Origin: Verrucomicrobiales bacterium
GTDB lineage: Bacteria > Verrucomicrobiota > Verrucomicrobiia > Verrucomicrobiales > DEV007
DNA length: 64,000 nucleotides
Assembly (NCBI GenBank): GCA_029213265.1
Contig: JARGNG010000014.1
Location: forward strand, 1 to 64,000
Direction of reading: 5' to 3'
The position numbers and the translations under genes were made by a program. Shown in pieces: positions 16,447 to 26,300 of this stretch. Below the pieces are notes generated by a model, which searched no databases, had not been told where the DNA came from, and worked only from the letters and a program-made list of their open reading frames with translations. Position 1 is the stretch's first letter. Each line of letters opens with the position of its first letter.

Positions 16447-17850
16447 ATGACCCGGACCGGAATTCTTCTTTTCCTGCTTCTCTTCGTTTCACCGCTTGCG
16501 GCTAGTGATTTTCAAGCCGGTTCTGCGCTTGAGGATATCACGCCGCCATTGGGGGTGCCGCTTGACGGAGCCATCAGCCAAAACGGACCGGTGGTGGAAA
16601 TTCATGACCCGCCTCATGTTCGTGCGGTCGCCTTTTCGGATGGAAGAGAGACGGTCGTTCTGGCTACGGTCGACAATACGATGATCTCCGGCTCGATCTT
16701 TGACCGGGCCAAAGAACGGATCAAAAAGGAAACGGGAATCCCGGGAAGTCATATCATTCTGGCCGCTACCCACACGCACAGCACTCCCCGCGGAATGGTC
16801 GGGTTAGTGGATGACTCCGCCTTTGATGCCTATCTCGATTCCCTTCCCGCAGCCATTGCCAAGGCCGTGATTAACGCGACGAAAAATCTGCAACCGGCGC
16901 AGATTGGGTGGGCGGGCCTCTCCGCTCCGGAGCATGTTCACAATCGTCGTTGGCATGTGGAACCGTCCGCCCAAATTAAGAATCCTTTTGGCGAAGGGGG
17001 AGAGGTGGTTCGGATGAATCCGGGTCGGGAGGGCCTCATCAAACCGGCCGGCCCGGTCGATCCGGAGTTGACTCTGCTTTCTGTTCAGACAGAGAGCGGA
17101 AAGCCTCTCTCCGTGATGGGGAACTACGGACTTCACTATGTCGGTGGGACAGGGCGGGGCAAGGTCAGCGCGGATTACTTTGCCGTTTTCTCCGAAGCAA
17201 TCGGCAGACTCCTCGAGGCCGATGAATCCTTTGTGGGCTTGATGAGCAATGGGACGAGCGGGGATGTTAATGCGGTCGACTTTTCGTCTCCTCCTCCCCA
17301 GAAGTATGCACCGTTCGAGAACCTGAAACGCATCGGCGAGGATCTCGCTGAAAGGGCTGCTCCCGTGATTCGAAACATCGAGCATCGAAAAGCGAAAGAG
17401 ATCAGGGCCGTTGAAATCATTCTCAATTTGAAAGTTCGCAAGCCGGACGCAGAGCGGCTTGCCTGGGCGAAAGAAACAGCGGCGCCTCCGAATTCGCCGT
17501 TGCGCCTGACACGAACACAAGTCTATGCCAGGGAGGCACTGGCGCTTTCCTCCTATCCGGACATGGTCGAAGTGAAACTCCAGGCCATCCGGATCGACGA
17601 TTTTGCCGTCGTTGGAATTCCCTGTGAAGTGTTCGCGGAGACCGGTCTCGCAATCAAGGAGGCAGAGGTTTTCCCCCACACGATCGTCATGGAATTGGCG
17701 AACGGGTATCATGGGTACCTTCCGACTGCGCAGCAACACGAGTGGGGTGGCTACGAAACCTGGCCGGCGAGATCGGCCTGTCTCGAGGAAGGGGCGGAAA
17801 GCGAAATCCGGAAAGCTGCGATCCAACTGCTCAAGCAACTGCGGGATTGA
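16447..17850 (+). CDS. Secreted neutral/alkaline ceramidase-like protein
   Basis: This 467-residue protein has a signal peptide at 1-19 (ILLFLLLFVSPLAAS). The family core is clear: AGSALEDITPPLGVPL at the mature start, DNTMISG, the zinc site ATHTHSTP (H109, H111), NYGLHYVGG and a late ELANGYHGYLPTAQQHEWGGYE block. Neutral ceramidases hydrolyse the amide bond of ceramide. They are normally about 650 residues with an Ig-like C-terminal domain, which is absent here. The residue after GDV in the nucleophile motif is N275 (SGDVNAVDF), where true ceramidases have Ser in GDVSPN. Another amide or ester substrate is therefore more likely. It follows the glycosidase gene closely. Confidence 0.85.
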   Translation: MTRTGILLFLLLFVSPLAASDFQAGSALEDITPPLGVPLDGAISQNGPVVEIHDPPHVRAVAFSDGRETVVLATVDNTMISGSIFDRAKERIKKETGIPGSHIILAATHTHSTPRGMVGLVDDSAFDAYLDSLPAAIAKAVINATKNLQPAQIGWAGLSAPEHVHNRRWHVEPSAQIKNPFGEGGEVVRMNPGREGLIKPAGPVDPELTLLSVQTESGKPLSVMGNYGLHYVGGTGRGKVSADYFAVFSEAIGRLLEADESFVGLMSNGTSGDVNAVDFSSPPPQKYAPFENLKRIGEDLAERAAPVIRNIEHRKAKEIRAVEIILNLKVRKPDAERLAWAKETAAPPNSPLRLTRTQVYAREALALSSYPDMVEVKLQAIRIDDFAVVGIPCEVFAETGLAIKEAEVFPHTIVMELANGYHGYLPTAQQHEWGGYETWPARSACLEEGAESEIRKAAIQLLKQLRD

Positions 17851-17984
17851 CCGTTTTTCGGGGCCGGGCGGACAGTAGATCGAAGTGGAAGAACATGCGC
17901 GTTGGTTTTTCGGACATAAGCATCGATTGCTCGAAACGACGCGGGCAAGTCGAAATGGGTTGCCTCTACGGAGAGGGGAAGGGA

Positions 17985-17993
17985 TGTTATAAT
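17985..17993 (+). promoter_or_regulatory. Extended -10 promoter element
   Basis: TGTTATAAT is a perfect extended -10 (TGn followed by TATAAT), 50 bases before the ATG at 18043. No good -35 lies 16-18 bases upstream, which is acceptable for extended -10 promoters. It would drive the repeat-protein gene. Confidence 0.5.
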
Positions 17994-18042
17994 ATGTCTG
18001 ATTCCGGTTTTTCGGAACGGTATTCTTTGAATCTCCTGACTG

Positions 18043-19332
18043 ATGAAACATAAGAAAATTGTCGGTATCGCCGCTGCCTCCGGTGTCGTGTTCGGATGGG
18101 CTACAATGGGGCTGATTTGGAAAATCAGTGACTCAAGGAACGTCTCGCCAACTAGCCCGGCAGCCGAAAGCGTAACCCTGGAATGGAATCGGGCCGGAAG
18201 TGAGATAGCAGCACGGTTGCCCCCGGGAACGACGATTGATGATCCCCGGATTTCGTTTCGTCAGCTCGATCGTCTCGCTGAGGAGGCTGGCCTCGCAGAC
18301 CCTGTCTCCGCGGCACGCGATGCCGAAAAGATTCCGGGGTATGACAACCGGGAGAAATATCTCGGGACGGTTCTTCGAACCTGGGGCGAGACGGATGGTA
18401 AGAACGCTGCCGAATGGGCGGCGAAAGAATATGTCGGAGAGAAGCTTTCCGATGCCCTCTACTACATTGCGGATGGATGGGCCGAGGCTGATCCCGAAGC
18501 AGCCGGTGACTGGTTTCTGGAGAATACGGATGGGACCATGCTGGAAGATGCCGTTTGGGAAGTCCTCGAAGCCTGGGGAAGAAAGGATCCGGAAACCGCT
18601 TTCCAGTGGAGTGAGAGACTCGATGACTATACCCGGTCGGAAGTGCTGTTCGGACTCGCCGAGGGCTGGGGCGCGGTCGATCCGGTTGCAGCAGCGGAGG
18701 CAGGAATGTCAATGTCGCCGGATCTGCGATACGATTTCCTTACTTCGGTGGCGACCCAGTGGGCCGGCTCCGATCCTGAAGCTCTCGGGGCATGGGCGGG
18801 TTCCCTCTTGTCGGAGGAGTTGCGAGCGGGCGTGCTTTCCGAAATGGGGCTTTCGTGGGCCAGGTTGGATCCGGAAGCCGCTGCTGCCTACGGCAATTCT
18901 CTCGAGAACGAAGGGGATCGTCGATTTCTGCAGGAGGGGATCGCAATTGGCTGGTCGGAGCACGATCCGGTGGGAGCGATTGAGTGGGCGGTTTCGACGG
19001 TTACTGACCGCGAAGTTCTCGCGGAAATGATGGGGGATATTGTGTTTAACTGGTCCACCCTCGATCCGTCAGGAACGGCCGAGTGGTTGGAGAGCAAAGC
19101 CCCGGGGGACGAAAAGGACACCGTTCTGGCACTTTTCAGTGATAGCATTGCAGGAGACAATCCTGCTGCGGCCGTCGCCTGGGCCAATGAGATTTCCGAT
19201 CCCGCCGCGAGAGGAAATCAGCTGCGGGAAATGCTCCTCGACTGGGTTTCGATCGAGGGTAACGGAGTCTTCAAAGAGGCCCGGAGTCTCGGGATTCCCG
19301 AGAGCATCATTCAGGAAGTGGAGAGCCGCTGA
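18043..19332 (+). CDS. Membrane-anchored protein with tandem Trp/Asp-Pro helical repeats
   Basis: This 429-residue protein has one N-terminal hydrophobic segment (about 5-26, IVGIAAASGVVFGWATMGLIW), likely an anchor or uncleaved signal. From about 85 to 410 it consists of roughly 30-36-residue repeats. Each carries a DPEAA/DPVAA step followed about two residues later by W, as in WAEADPEAAGDWFLE, WGAVDPVAAAEAG, WAGSDPEALGAWAG and WSEHDPVGAIEWA. The spacing suggests paired helices in an alpha-solenoid, as in TPR or HEAT proteins. I have seen such repeats annotated as hypothetical in this phylum. A protein-binding scaffold is likely, but no partner is evident. It ends exactly against the convergent msrB. 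Confidence 0.75.
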   Translation: MKHKKIVGIAAASGVVFGWATMGLIWKISDSRNVSPTSPAAESVTLEWNRAGSEIAARLPPGTTIDDPRISFRQLDRLAEEAGLADPVSAARDAEKIPGYDNREKYLGTVLRTWGETDGKNAAEWAAKEYVGEKLSDALYYIADGWAEADPEAAGDWFLENTDGTMLEDAVWEVLEAWGRKDPETAFQWSERLDDYTRSEVLFGLAEGWGAVDPVAAAEAGMSMSPDLRYDFLTSVATQWAGSDPEALGAWAGSLLSEELRAGVLSEMGLSWARLDPEAAAAYGNSLENEGDRRFLQEGIAIGWSEHDPVGAIEWAVSTVTDREVLAEMMGDIVFNWSTLDPSGTAEWLESKAPGDEKDTVLALFSDSIAGDNPAAAVAWANEISDPAARGNQLREMLLDWVSIEGNGVFKEARSLGIPESIIQEVESR

Positions 19333-19920
19333 CTACTCCTTCTTTTCGGAGGCGGCTTTTTCTTTTTTCTGCTCGTCCTTGGCGGGAACGAATTTCAGGA
19401 CGGTGCCGTTGATGCAGTAGCGCTTACTCGTCGGGGTTTGTTTTCCTCCGAGACTCTCAAATTTTTCGCCCATAAAAACGTGGCCGAGATGGCCGTCGCA
19501 AACCGCACACAGGACTTCGGTCCGGGCATAGCCAAGATGGTAGTCGACGGACGTTTTTATGTTTTTGGCTTTTGCCGGATCGTAAAAAGAAGGCCAACCA
19601 CAGTGGGAGTCGAACTTATGATCGGAGGAGAACAGCTCCGCGTTGCATCCCGCGCAGTAGTAGGTTCCGCCGCCCTGTTTTTTGAATTCCTCGTAAACCT
19701 GCCCGTTGGCGCGCTCGGTGCCGGCTTCGCGGAGAATGCGATACTGTTCCGGGGTGAGTTCTTTCCTCCACTCCTCTTCTGATTTTTTCACTTCGGTTTT
19801 GGGTTGTTCCGGGGCTTTGGTCATGACCTCGATGGCTTTTCCGTCTTTGGCGTCATCGGCAAAGAGGGAGAAAGAAAATACGGCGACAGAGGCAAGCAGG
19901 AGAGTCGGTAGATATTTCAT
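19333..19920 (-). CDS. msrB: Secreted peptide-methionine (R)-S-oxide reductase
   Basis: This 195-residue protein reduces methionine-R-sulfoxide in proteins. A signal peptide (about 1-21, LLLASVAVFSFSLFA) puts it outside the cytoplasm. The MsrB fold runs from about 50 to 175. Zinc ligands are C89/C92 (YCAGC) and C138/C141 (LCAVC). CGWPSF and GHLGHVF are the substrate-site motifs, and the catalytic C169 lies in KRYCING. A second cysteine in the reduction cycle may be C107, but that is uncertain. The tail is lysine/glutamate-rich. No msrA is adjacent. It abuts the stop of the convergent repeat-protein gene with no spare base. Protection of periplasmic or surface proteins from oxidation is the likely role. 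Confidence 0.93.
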   Translation of the reverse strand: MKYLPTLLLASVAVFSFSLFADDAKDGKAIEVMTKAPEQPKTEVKKSEEEWRKELTPEQYRILREAGTERANGQVYEEFKKQGGGTYYCAGCNAELFSSDHKFDSHCGWPSFYDPAKAKNIKTSVDYHLGYARTEVLCAVCDGHLGHVFMGEKFESLGGKQTPTSKRYCINGTVLKFVPAKDEQKKEKAASEKKE

Positions 19921-19984
19921 AGCTGAGTAGGAGAAATTGGAAATCAGGGTGAATTCGGGATTGGGTCGATTGGTTTTTAGACCA

Positions 19985-21376
19985 TCAGGAAAGGATTCCG
20001 TTCACGATTCTACCATGAACGTCGGTGAGCCGGAAATCACGACCGGAATAACGGTAGGTCAACTCCTCATGATCGAGGCCCAGTTGATGGAGGATCGTGG
20101 CATGCAGGTCATGGACGTGGACTTTGTTTTCGACGGCGTGCATCCCGAAATCATCGGTCGCGCCCCAGGTCGTTCCGCCCTTGATACCGCCGCCGGCAAG
20201 AAGCATCGAGAATCCGGTGTGATGATGATCTCGCCCGGCCTTGGTTTTGTCTTTCTTTTTTCCGAGCTGGGAATAGGGCGTCCGCCCGAATTCTCCGCCC
20301 CAGATAACGAGAGTGTCCTCAAGGAGGCCCCGTTCTTTCAGATCCTGGAGAAGGGCGGCGGTGGCGCGATCGCTGTCGGCACAGAGCTCCCGATGCCGGG
20401 CGTTGTTGTTGGAGTGGCTGTCCCAGGGCTGCTTGTTCTTTTTATCGACGTAGTAGACCTGGACAAAGCGAACTCCCGATTCAGAAAGCCGGCGGGCGAG
20501 AAGGCAGCTTTCGCCAAATTTGGTTTCCCCGTATCGTTCCCGCACGGCTTGGGTTTCGCGGGAAATATCAAAGACATCGGAGGCTTCCGCCTGCATGGAA
20601 AAAGCCAGTTCCATTGCCCGGATTTGGGAATCGAGCTTTTCCTCTTTTTGCCGCTGCTCCCAATGAAGCCGGTTCAGGGCCCCGACGAGATCGAGCTGTT
20701 GGCGTTGCTCGACTCGGGTGAGGTGGGGGTGATTCAAATTGGCGATCAGCTTGTCGACCTGCATTTCGTTGGTGTCGACCGCGGTGGCCTGGTGCTCTCC
20801 GGGCAGGAATCCGTTGGACCAGAGTTGAGGTCCGACAACGGGCCTGCCGGCGGTCAACGCGATGTAGCTGGGCAGGTTCCGGTTTTCGCTTCCGAGGCCG
20901 TAGGAGATCCAGCTCCCCATGGAAGGACGAATCGGCTGCGGGTTGCCCGATTGCATGATGAGCAGGCCGGGTTCGTGATTCGGCTGATCGGTGTGCATCG
21001 AGCGAATCACGCAAAGATCGTCGGCGTGTTTCGCGAGTTGAGGAAAGAGCTCGCTCATGACCATTCCGCTTTCGCCGTGGGCGGCAAATTGAAACGGACT
21101 TGGCATGAAGCCGCTGGTTGCCTGCTTGCGGGCACTTTGTTCCGGGGGCACTTCGCCTTCGTGTTTCGCGAGGGCCGGTTTCGGGTCGAAGGTGTCTACG
21201 TGAGACGGCCCGCCATTCATCATGAGGAAAATGACCCGCTTCGCCCGGGGAGCGAAATGAGGACGGTTCGCTGCGAGAAGATTGGCATCACCGAGAGCTC
21301 CTGCGAGTCCAAGCGCGCCGAATCCGCTCCCCATTTTCTGGAGCATTTTGCGGCGGGAATAGAAAGGTGAGGTCAT
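19985..21376 (-). CDS. DUF1501 protein with Tat-like leader (first locus)
   Basis: This 463-residue protein begins MTSPFYSRRKMLQKMGSGFG, a twin-arginine-type leader. DUF1501 belongs to the alkaline-phosphatase/sulfatase superfamily. The metal-site-like blocks are visible: VIFLMMNGGPSHVDTFDPKP near 50, FAAHGESGMVMSELFP, VIWGGEFGRTPYSQ near 360 and GRDHHHTGFSMLLAGGGIKGG. The enzymatic activity of the family is not established. It lies 32 bases after its DUF1549/DUF1553 partner and is the last gene of that pair. Such pairs are hallmark gene pairs of Planctomycetota and Verrucomicrobiota and are thought to act on complex polysaccharides, though direct proof is lacking. Confidence 0.93.
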   Translation of the reverse strand: MTSPFYSRRKMLQKMGSGFGALGLAGALGDANLLAANRPHFAPRAKRVIFLMMNGGPSHVDTFDPKPALAKHEGEVPPEQSARKQATSGFMPSPFQFAAHGESGMVMSELFPQLAKHADDLCVIRSMHTDQPNHEPGLLIMQSGNPQPIRPSMGSWISYGLGSENRNLPSYIALTAGRPVVGPQLWSNGFLPGEHQATAVDTNEMQVDKLIANLNHPHLTRVEQRQQLDLVGALNRLHWEQRQKEEKLDSQIRAMELAFSMQAEASDVFDISRETQAVRERYGETKFGESCLLARRLSESGVRFVQVYYVDKKNKQPWDSHSNNNARHRELCADSDRATAALLQDLKERGLLEDTLVIWGGEFGRTPYSQLGKKKDKTKAGRDHHHTGFSMLLAGGGIKGGTTWGATDDFGMHAVENKVHVHDLHATILHQLGLDHEELTYRYSGRDFRLTDVHGRIVNGILS

Positions 21377-21408
21377 GAGTCGTGGGGAGGGGAGCGCACT
21401 TCTGTTTT

Positions 21409-23187
21409 CTAATCCAGCCAGGCGAATTCGTTCAGGGAAAGGAGAGCCTGGGCGTAGTCTTCGAGACTGTTCTCTTTCAAGTAGGTCAGTCCCAGTTGCC
21501 TCTCGTCCGGTTCAGGAGAGCGACCGAAAAGCAGTTCGTAGCCTTTCTCGATCGAATCCGCAGGGCTTCCGGTCATTCGGGAGGCGAGTGCCCGGGCGCG
21601 GTTCACGAGCAGGGGATGGTTCATGACGAAGAGTTTCTGAATGGGCGTGGTCGTCTCCGAGCGGAAGGGGCTGTGAAGGTTGGGATCGGGAAAATCAAAG
21701 AGTGCCAGCATCGGATCCAACTGCAGGCGGCTGATCGATGCGTAGACGGCACGCCGATTGGAATTCGGATTGCTCACGTTGAAGGACGGGCCTCCAACCG
21801 TCCGATCGAGGTCTCCGGTTGCCGTAAAAAGCGAGTCCCTCCACATCTCGACCGGCAGGCGCCTCCGGTTCATCCTCCAAAGGGATTCATTGGCAGGATC
21901 TTTGCGTGCTTTTTCCGCAGCGAGCTCGCTCGATTGGCGGTAGGTCGCAGAGAGAACGATTTCCTCGACGAGCCATTTCAGGGACCAGTTGCCTTCGTGC
22001 ATGAAGCGCCAGGAAAGATCGTCGAGGAGTTCGGGATGGGTCGGTTTTTCCCCCAGCTTCCCGAAATTACTGGTTGTGCTGACGAGGGGTTGGCCGAAAA
22101 GCTCTCCCCAGACCCGGTTTACCCAGACACGCGCCGTGAGCGGGTTTTTCGGACTTGCGATTTCATTGGCAAGATCGAGTCGCCCACTGTTTTCCTTGGA
22201 GAAAGTGGTCCGTTCGCCTCTGCCCAGTACGGTCAGGAATCCGCGTTCCACCTTGGGTCCCGGAGACGAAATATCTCCCCGATCAAATACCGGGAGGTCT
22301 TTCATTTCCTTTGCCTCGCGAACAAGGTGCTCCGCGTCGTCCGGCTTTTTCGTGTTTCCGTCCTTCTGCATTTCGCAATCATCGACGAGGGGGCGGTTGA
22401 ACATCTCGGTGCTCGCAAAGACCCCGGCGAGGGCGTAGTAATCGCTCGTGGGAATGGGGTCGTAGAAATGATCGTGACAGCGGGCGCAGGCGACGGTCAG
22501 TCCCATCACTCCCCGCGTCAGCGTGTCGACGCGATCCTCCCACTCGTCCGCCATTACGGCGAGGTCGCCGCGGCGGTAGTATTTCGGGCCCAGCCCCATA
22601 AAGCCGAGCGCCTGATGCATCGACTCATTGTCGGGAGCAATCAGATCGGCCGCGAGTTGCTGGCGCAGAAAGTCGTCGTAGGGGAGGTCCCGGTTCAGAG
22701 CTTCGATCACCCAGTCCCGAAATCGATAGGCGTTGGGATAGGTGAGCGAGCTGTTGTTTCCGACGATGTGAGCCTGGTCCTCTGCAAAGCGGGCGACGTC
22801 GAGCCAGAGTCGGGCCCATCTCTCGCCGAAGTGGGGGGAACGGAGAAGCCGCTTTACTTGCTCTTCGTAAGGGAGGTCACGCATCGACTCCCAGTCCGGA
22901 GGAAGCCCGGTCAGATCGTAGCTGACCCGTCGAAGGAGGGCGTGGGAATCGGCTTCGGAGTTGGGTTGCAAACCGTTTTTCTCGAGGCGCTTCAGGACAA
23001 AGTAGTCCGCCTTCTTGCGAGCCCATTCGGAGGATGTCGATTCGAGTGAAACGGAGAGAGGGGGTTGAAATGCCCAGAATTCCTGCGCTTCCCCGTAGTC
23101 ATACGGAGGCTCCTCTCCAGCAGCGGGAGAGAGGATCATGGCCAAAGCAATGATCCGGAAGCGGCAGAAATGTTTCCAAACGGACAT
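21409..23187 (-). CDS. DUF1549/DUF1553 protein without N-terminal cytochrome domain
   Basis: This 592-residue secreted protein has a signal peptide at about 1-24 (FRIIALAMILSPAAGEE). DUF1549 covers about 60-260 with LLRRVSYDLTGLPP, YGERWARLWLDVARF and the conserved CARCHDHFYDPI motif, which is a CxxCH. DUF1553 covers about 300-570 with NPLTARVWVNRVWGELFG, FMHEGNWSLKWLVEEI and the end motif LFVMNHPLLVNRARALA. The usual planctomycetal cytochrome C1 domain in front is missing, so the protein is shorter than the common 800-1000 residues. ATG 23187 is chosen over an upstream TTG because the signal peptide starts there. It is the first gene of the pair with DUF1501. Confidence 0.92.
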   Translation of the reverse strand: MSVWKHFCRFRIIALAMILSPAAGEEPPYDYGEAQEFWAFQPPLSVSLESTSSEWARKKADYFVLKRLEKNGLQPNSEADSHALLRRVSYDLTGLPPDWESMRDLPYEEQVKRLLRSPHFGERWARLWLDVARFAEDQAHIVGNNSSLTYPNAYRFRDWVIEALNRDLPYDDFLRQQLAADLIAPDNESMHQALGFMGLGPKYYRRGDLAVMADEWEDRVDTLTRGVMGLTVACARCHDHFYDPIPTSDYYALAGVFASTEMFNRPLVDDCEMQKDGNTKKPDDAEHLVREAKEMKDLPVFDRGDISSPGPKVERGFLTVLGRGERTTFSKENSGRLDLANEIASPKNPLTARVWVNRVWGELFGQPLVSTTSNFGKLGEKPTHPELLDDLSWRFMHEGNWSLKWLVEEIVLSATYRQSSELAAEKARKDPANESLWRMNRRRLPVEMWRDSLFTATGDLDRTVGGPSFNVSNPNSNRRAVYASISRLQLDPMLALFDFPDPNLHSPFRSETTTPIQKLFVMNHPLLVNRARALASRMTGSPADSIEKGYELLFGRSPEPDERQLGLTYLKENSLEDYAQALLSLNEFAWLD

Positions 23188-23351
23188 GAAGGGAGTGAAC
23201 GGCAGAAGAATAGCCAGTTCCGGGTGCTCCGGCAAGGGGTGCAATCAGGGGATGGGGAAAGGAGAACTGCGGATGTTTTCCCGAAGTTGGAAATGCAAAA
23301 ACCTCGATCAAGTGGGTGGACGATCCCACTCTTTTTCGGACAAGATTTGGA

Positions 23352-26300
23352 ATGCTCATTCAATCCTCTTTGGTCACGCGCTCAACCCTGTTCGGTGTCG
23401 TCTGGATCACCTGCCTTTTCGCGGCGTTTTCCGTCACCTCTGCTGCGGAGACCAAACGCTGGCAGACCTACGACGGCTACAACCCGGACGGATACGGTCG
23501 TCAAATTGTGTTTGTGTCAGGAGATGAAGAGTATCGCTCGGAGGAGGCGCTTTCGATGATCGGTAAGCTGATGGCGGTGCGTCACGGATTCAAATGCACG
23601 GTGCTCTATGCTCAGGACAGAGAGGAGCCGGGAGTTATCAATCCCCAGGCTCTCGACAATATTCCCGGACTGGAGGCGCTGCGAACGGCCGACCTCATGG
23701 TCATCGCAACCCGCTTTCGTGCTCTGCCGGACGCGCAGATGGAGGAAATTGACAACTACCTTCGGAGCGGGAGGCCGGTTGTGGGATTGCGGACGGCCAA
23801 TCATGGATTTCGGTTTCCGGAGGACTCCAAGTGGCATCACTACAGCTGGCGATACAATGGCCCGAGAAAGGAGTGGGCGGAGGGATTCGGCGGGCTTGTC
23901 CTCGGAAGTTGGTTTTTCAGTCACCATGGTTGGCATCGGCAGGAGAGCACGCGGGGAGTGGTGGAGAAAGGAGCGGAGAAACACGTCGTTCTTCGCGGGA
24001 TCGGGGCCGGTTCCGTCTGGGGGCCGACCGATGTCTATGGAGTGAAGGAGCCCATTCCCGGAATTGACGTCGAGATCCTTCTCCGTGGCCAGGTGTTGGA
24101 GGGCATGAACCCGGATGACAAGCCGATCGGGAAAGGTCCGTACGAGAAAGCTCCTGACTATGTGACGGAGGGATCCAACAACAAGAACGACCCGATGCAG
24201 GCGCTGGCGTGGACAAAATCGTATCAGCTGCCCGGCGGCCGAAAAGGTCGCGCCTTTTGCACGACGATGGGATCGTCTACGGATCTGGAAGCGGAAGGCA
24301 CGAGGCGTCTCCTCGTGAACGCCATGTTCTGGTGCCTCGGGATGGATGTTCCCGGCAAGGCGGATGTGGACATTGTGGATTCCTACAAGCCGACCGAGTA
24401 TCGAACTCACAAGCGGGAATACTGGGAGGAACGGCAACTCAAGGTTTCCGACTTTGATTTGCAGACGCCGATTTACGAGGCCGGAGGCGAACCTCATGGG
24501 AAACCATCGGCTCCCTATTTCGACGTGACCGGGGGGCGCGACGGACATGGCTATGACTTCGCGGATCATCCTGTGAATCGTCATCGCGTCTACAATTTTC
24601 ACCGCAGGCAGGCCGCGTATTATCTCGATCCGGAAAACCCGGTTCCTGAAATTCTTGCCAATGCGCCGGAACTGGACGGGAGTGTGTTCGGTCATTGGGG
24701 GAAGTTTCACAAAAACAGCTACAAGGATCGTCGATGGAATCTGATGGATGTCGGCACGGTGATGTCCGGGGTTTTCCGGGCCGGAGGAAAGACCTATCCG
24801 AAGGCCATCGCGGTCCGGCTTTCCGGCGACCTCAGTTGTGCGTTCGATACGGAGACCCTGCGATTCACCCATGTCTGGAAAGGCGGGTTCCTCACCTTCC
24901 AGCCAAACCGCTGGGGTATCGGGAACGGGATCACTCCCGCCGGGGAAATCATCGAAACGTCCCCGCCGATGGCGGGATGGAAGTCGAAGAAAGGAGGGGA
25001 CGCGTCCGAGCTGAAATTTCATGGCTACTACCGGGACGGGGACCGGGTCATCTTTCATTGCTCGGTAAACGGAATTGATATCTGGGAGTCGCCCGTGGTC
25101 GTGGATGGCGGGTTTGCCCGTGATGTGGAGATTGTTGGAATCGGGGAAGAGGATGGCGTCACTTCCTTTTCCCCGGGCGGAATTCGCTACGGAACGCTTC
25201 GCCATGAAGAAGTCCAAAAGGGCGGGCCGGCTCTATACGGGGGCATGGAGATCACCCTGGCGGGCAGGGTCGGGAAACAGATTCCGGGGAGCCCTTTTGC
25301 GATCGATCGGATTCCCGTTCCTCATCAAAACGAATTCGGGTCGATGATGTTCTTCGGGGGGCACGATTTTTACTCCAACGGGGACGCTGCGGTCTGCACG
25401 ATGATGGGAGATATCTGGCGTGTCTCCGGCTTGGATGATTCGCTGAATGAAGTGACATGGAAGCGAATCGCGACGGGACTGAGTCAGGCACTTGGACTGG
25501 CGATATATGAGGACCAAATCTACGTGACCTGCCGGGATCGCATCGTGCGTCTCCATGACCTGCGGGGGAACGGGGAAATTGACTTCTATGAGAATTTCTC
25601 TGACGACTTTGAAGTATCCTCAGGAGGGCATGATTTCTCGGTCGGCCTCCAGAGGGATGAAAACGGATACTTCTATTTCGTTTCGGCGAAGGAAGGCGTT
25701 GTCCGGGTTTCTCCCGATGGATCGACGGCGGAATCGCTCGCGACCGGTTTGAGAAACACCAACGGAGTTGGAGTGACGCCCTATGACAATATTGTTGTGA
25801 CGAGCACCAACCAGGGCGACTGGACTCCGGCTTCGGCCGTCTTCGAAGTGCAACAGGGGGACTTCTATGGGCGCCAGGCCAAAAAGGAGGGAGCACCGAT
25901 CGCACCGGCGATGTGCTACATCCCGAGGACCTATTGCAACTCGACCGGCGGTCAGGCTTTTGTTGATTCGGAAAAGTGGGGGGAGCTTCAGGGGCAGTTG
26001 CTGACCTTTTCGTTCGGAGCCGGAACCTGGCAGATGATTCTCCGCGACACCTCGGGCGAAGGAAAGCGAACCCAGGGAGCACTTGTTCCTTTGCCGGGAG
26101 ATTTCGAGAGTGGGGCCCATCGTGCGAACTTCAGTCCCGCGGACGGTCATCTCTATGTGACGGGTGCGGACGGTTGGGGGAACTACGCGATCACCGACGG
26201 AAGTTTTGCGAGGATCCGTTATCTTGGGGATGAGCATTCCCATTTGCCGGTCGGATGGACCGCTCATCGCAACGGCCTCCTTGTTGAGTTGACCCATCCG

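Noticed and set aside
17960..17993. A full sigma-70 promoter using TTGCCT at 17960-17965 with TATAAT
   Set aside because: The spacer would be 22 bases, too long. Only the extended -10 element was kept.
16804..18051. A 415-codon open frame on the minus strand opposite the ceramidase-like gene
   Set aside because: It has the composition of an antisense shadow, covers the end of a well-supported gene and lacks any motif or ribosome site.
19937..23049. Two long + strand open frames opposite the first DUF1501 and DUF1549 genes
   Set aside because: Both mirror conserved genes, show no recognizable domain and contain Gly/Val/Arg-rich shadow composition.
23517..25217. A 566-codon minus-strand frame opposite the ThuA-azurin gene
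   Set aside because: It is antisense to conserved coding sequence and has no signal, domain or start context.
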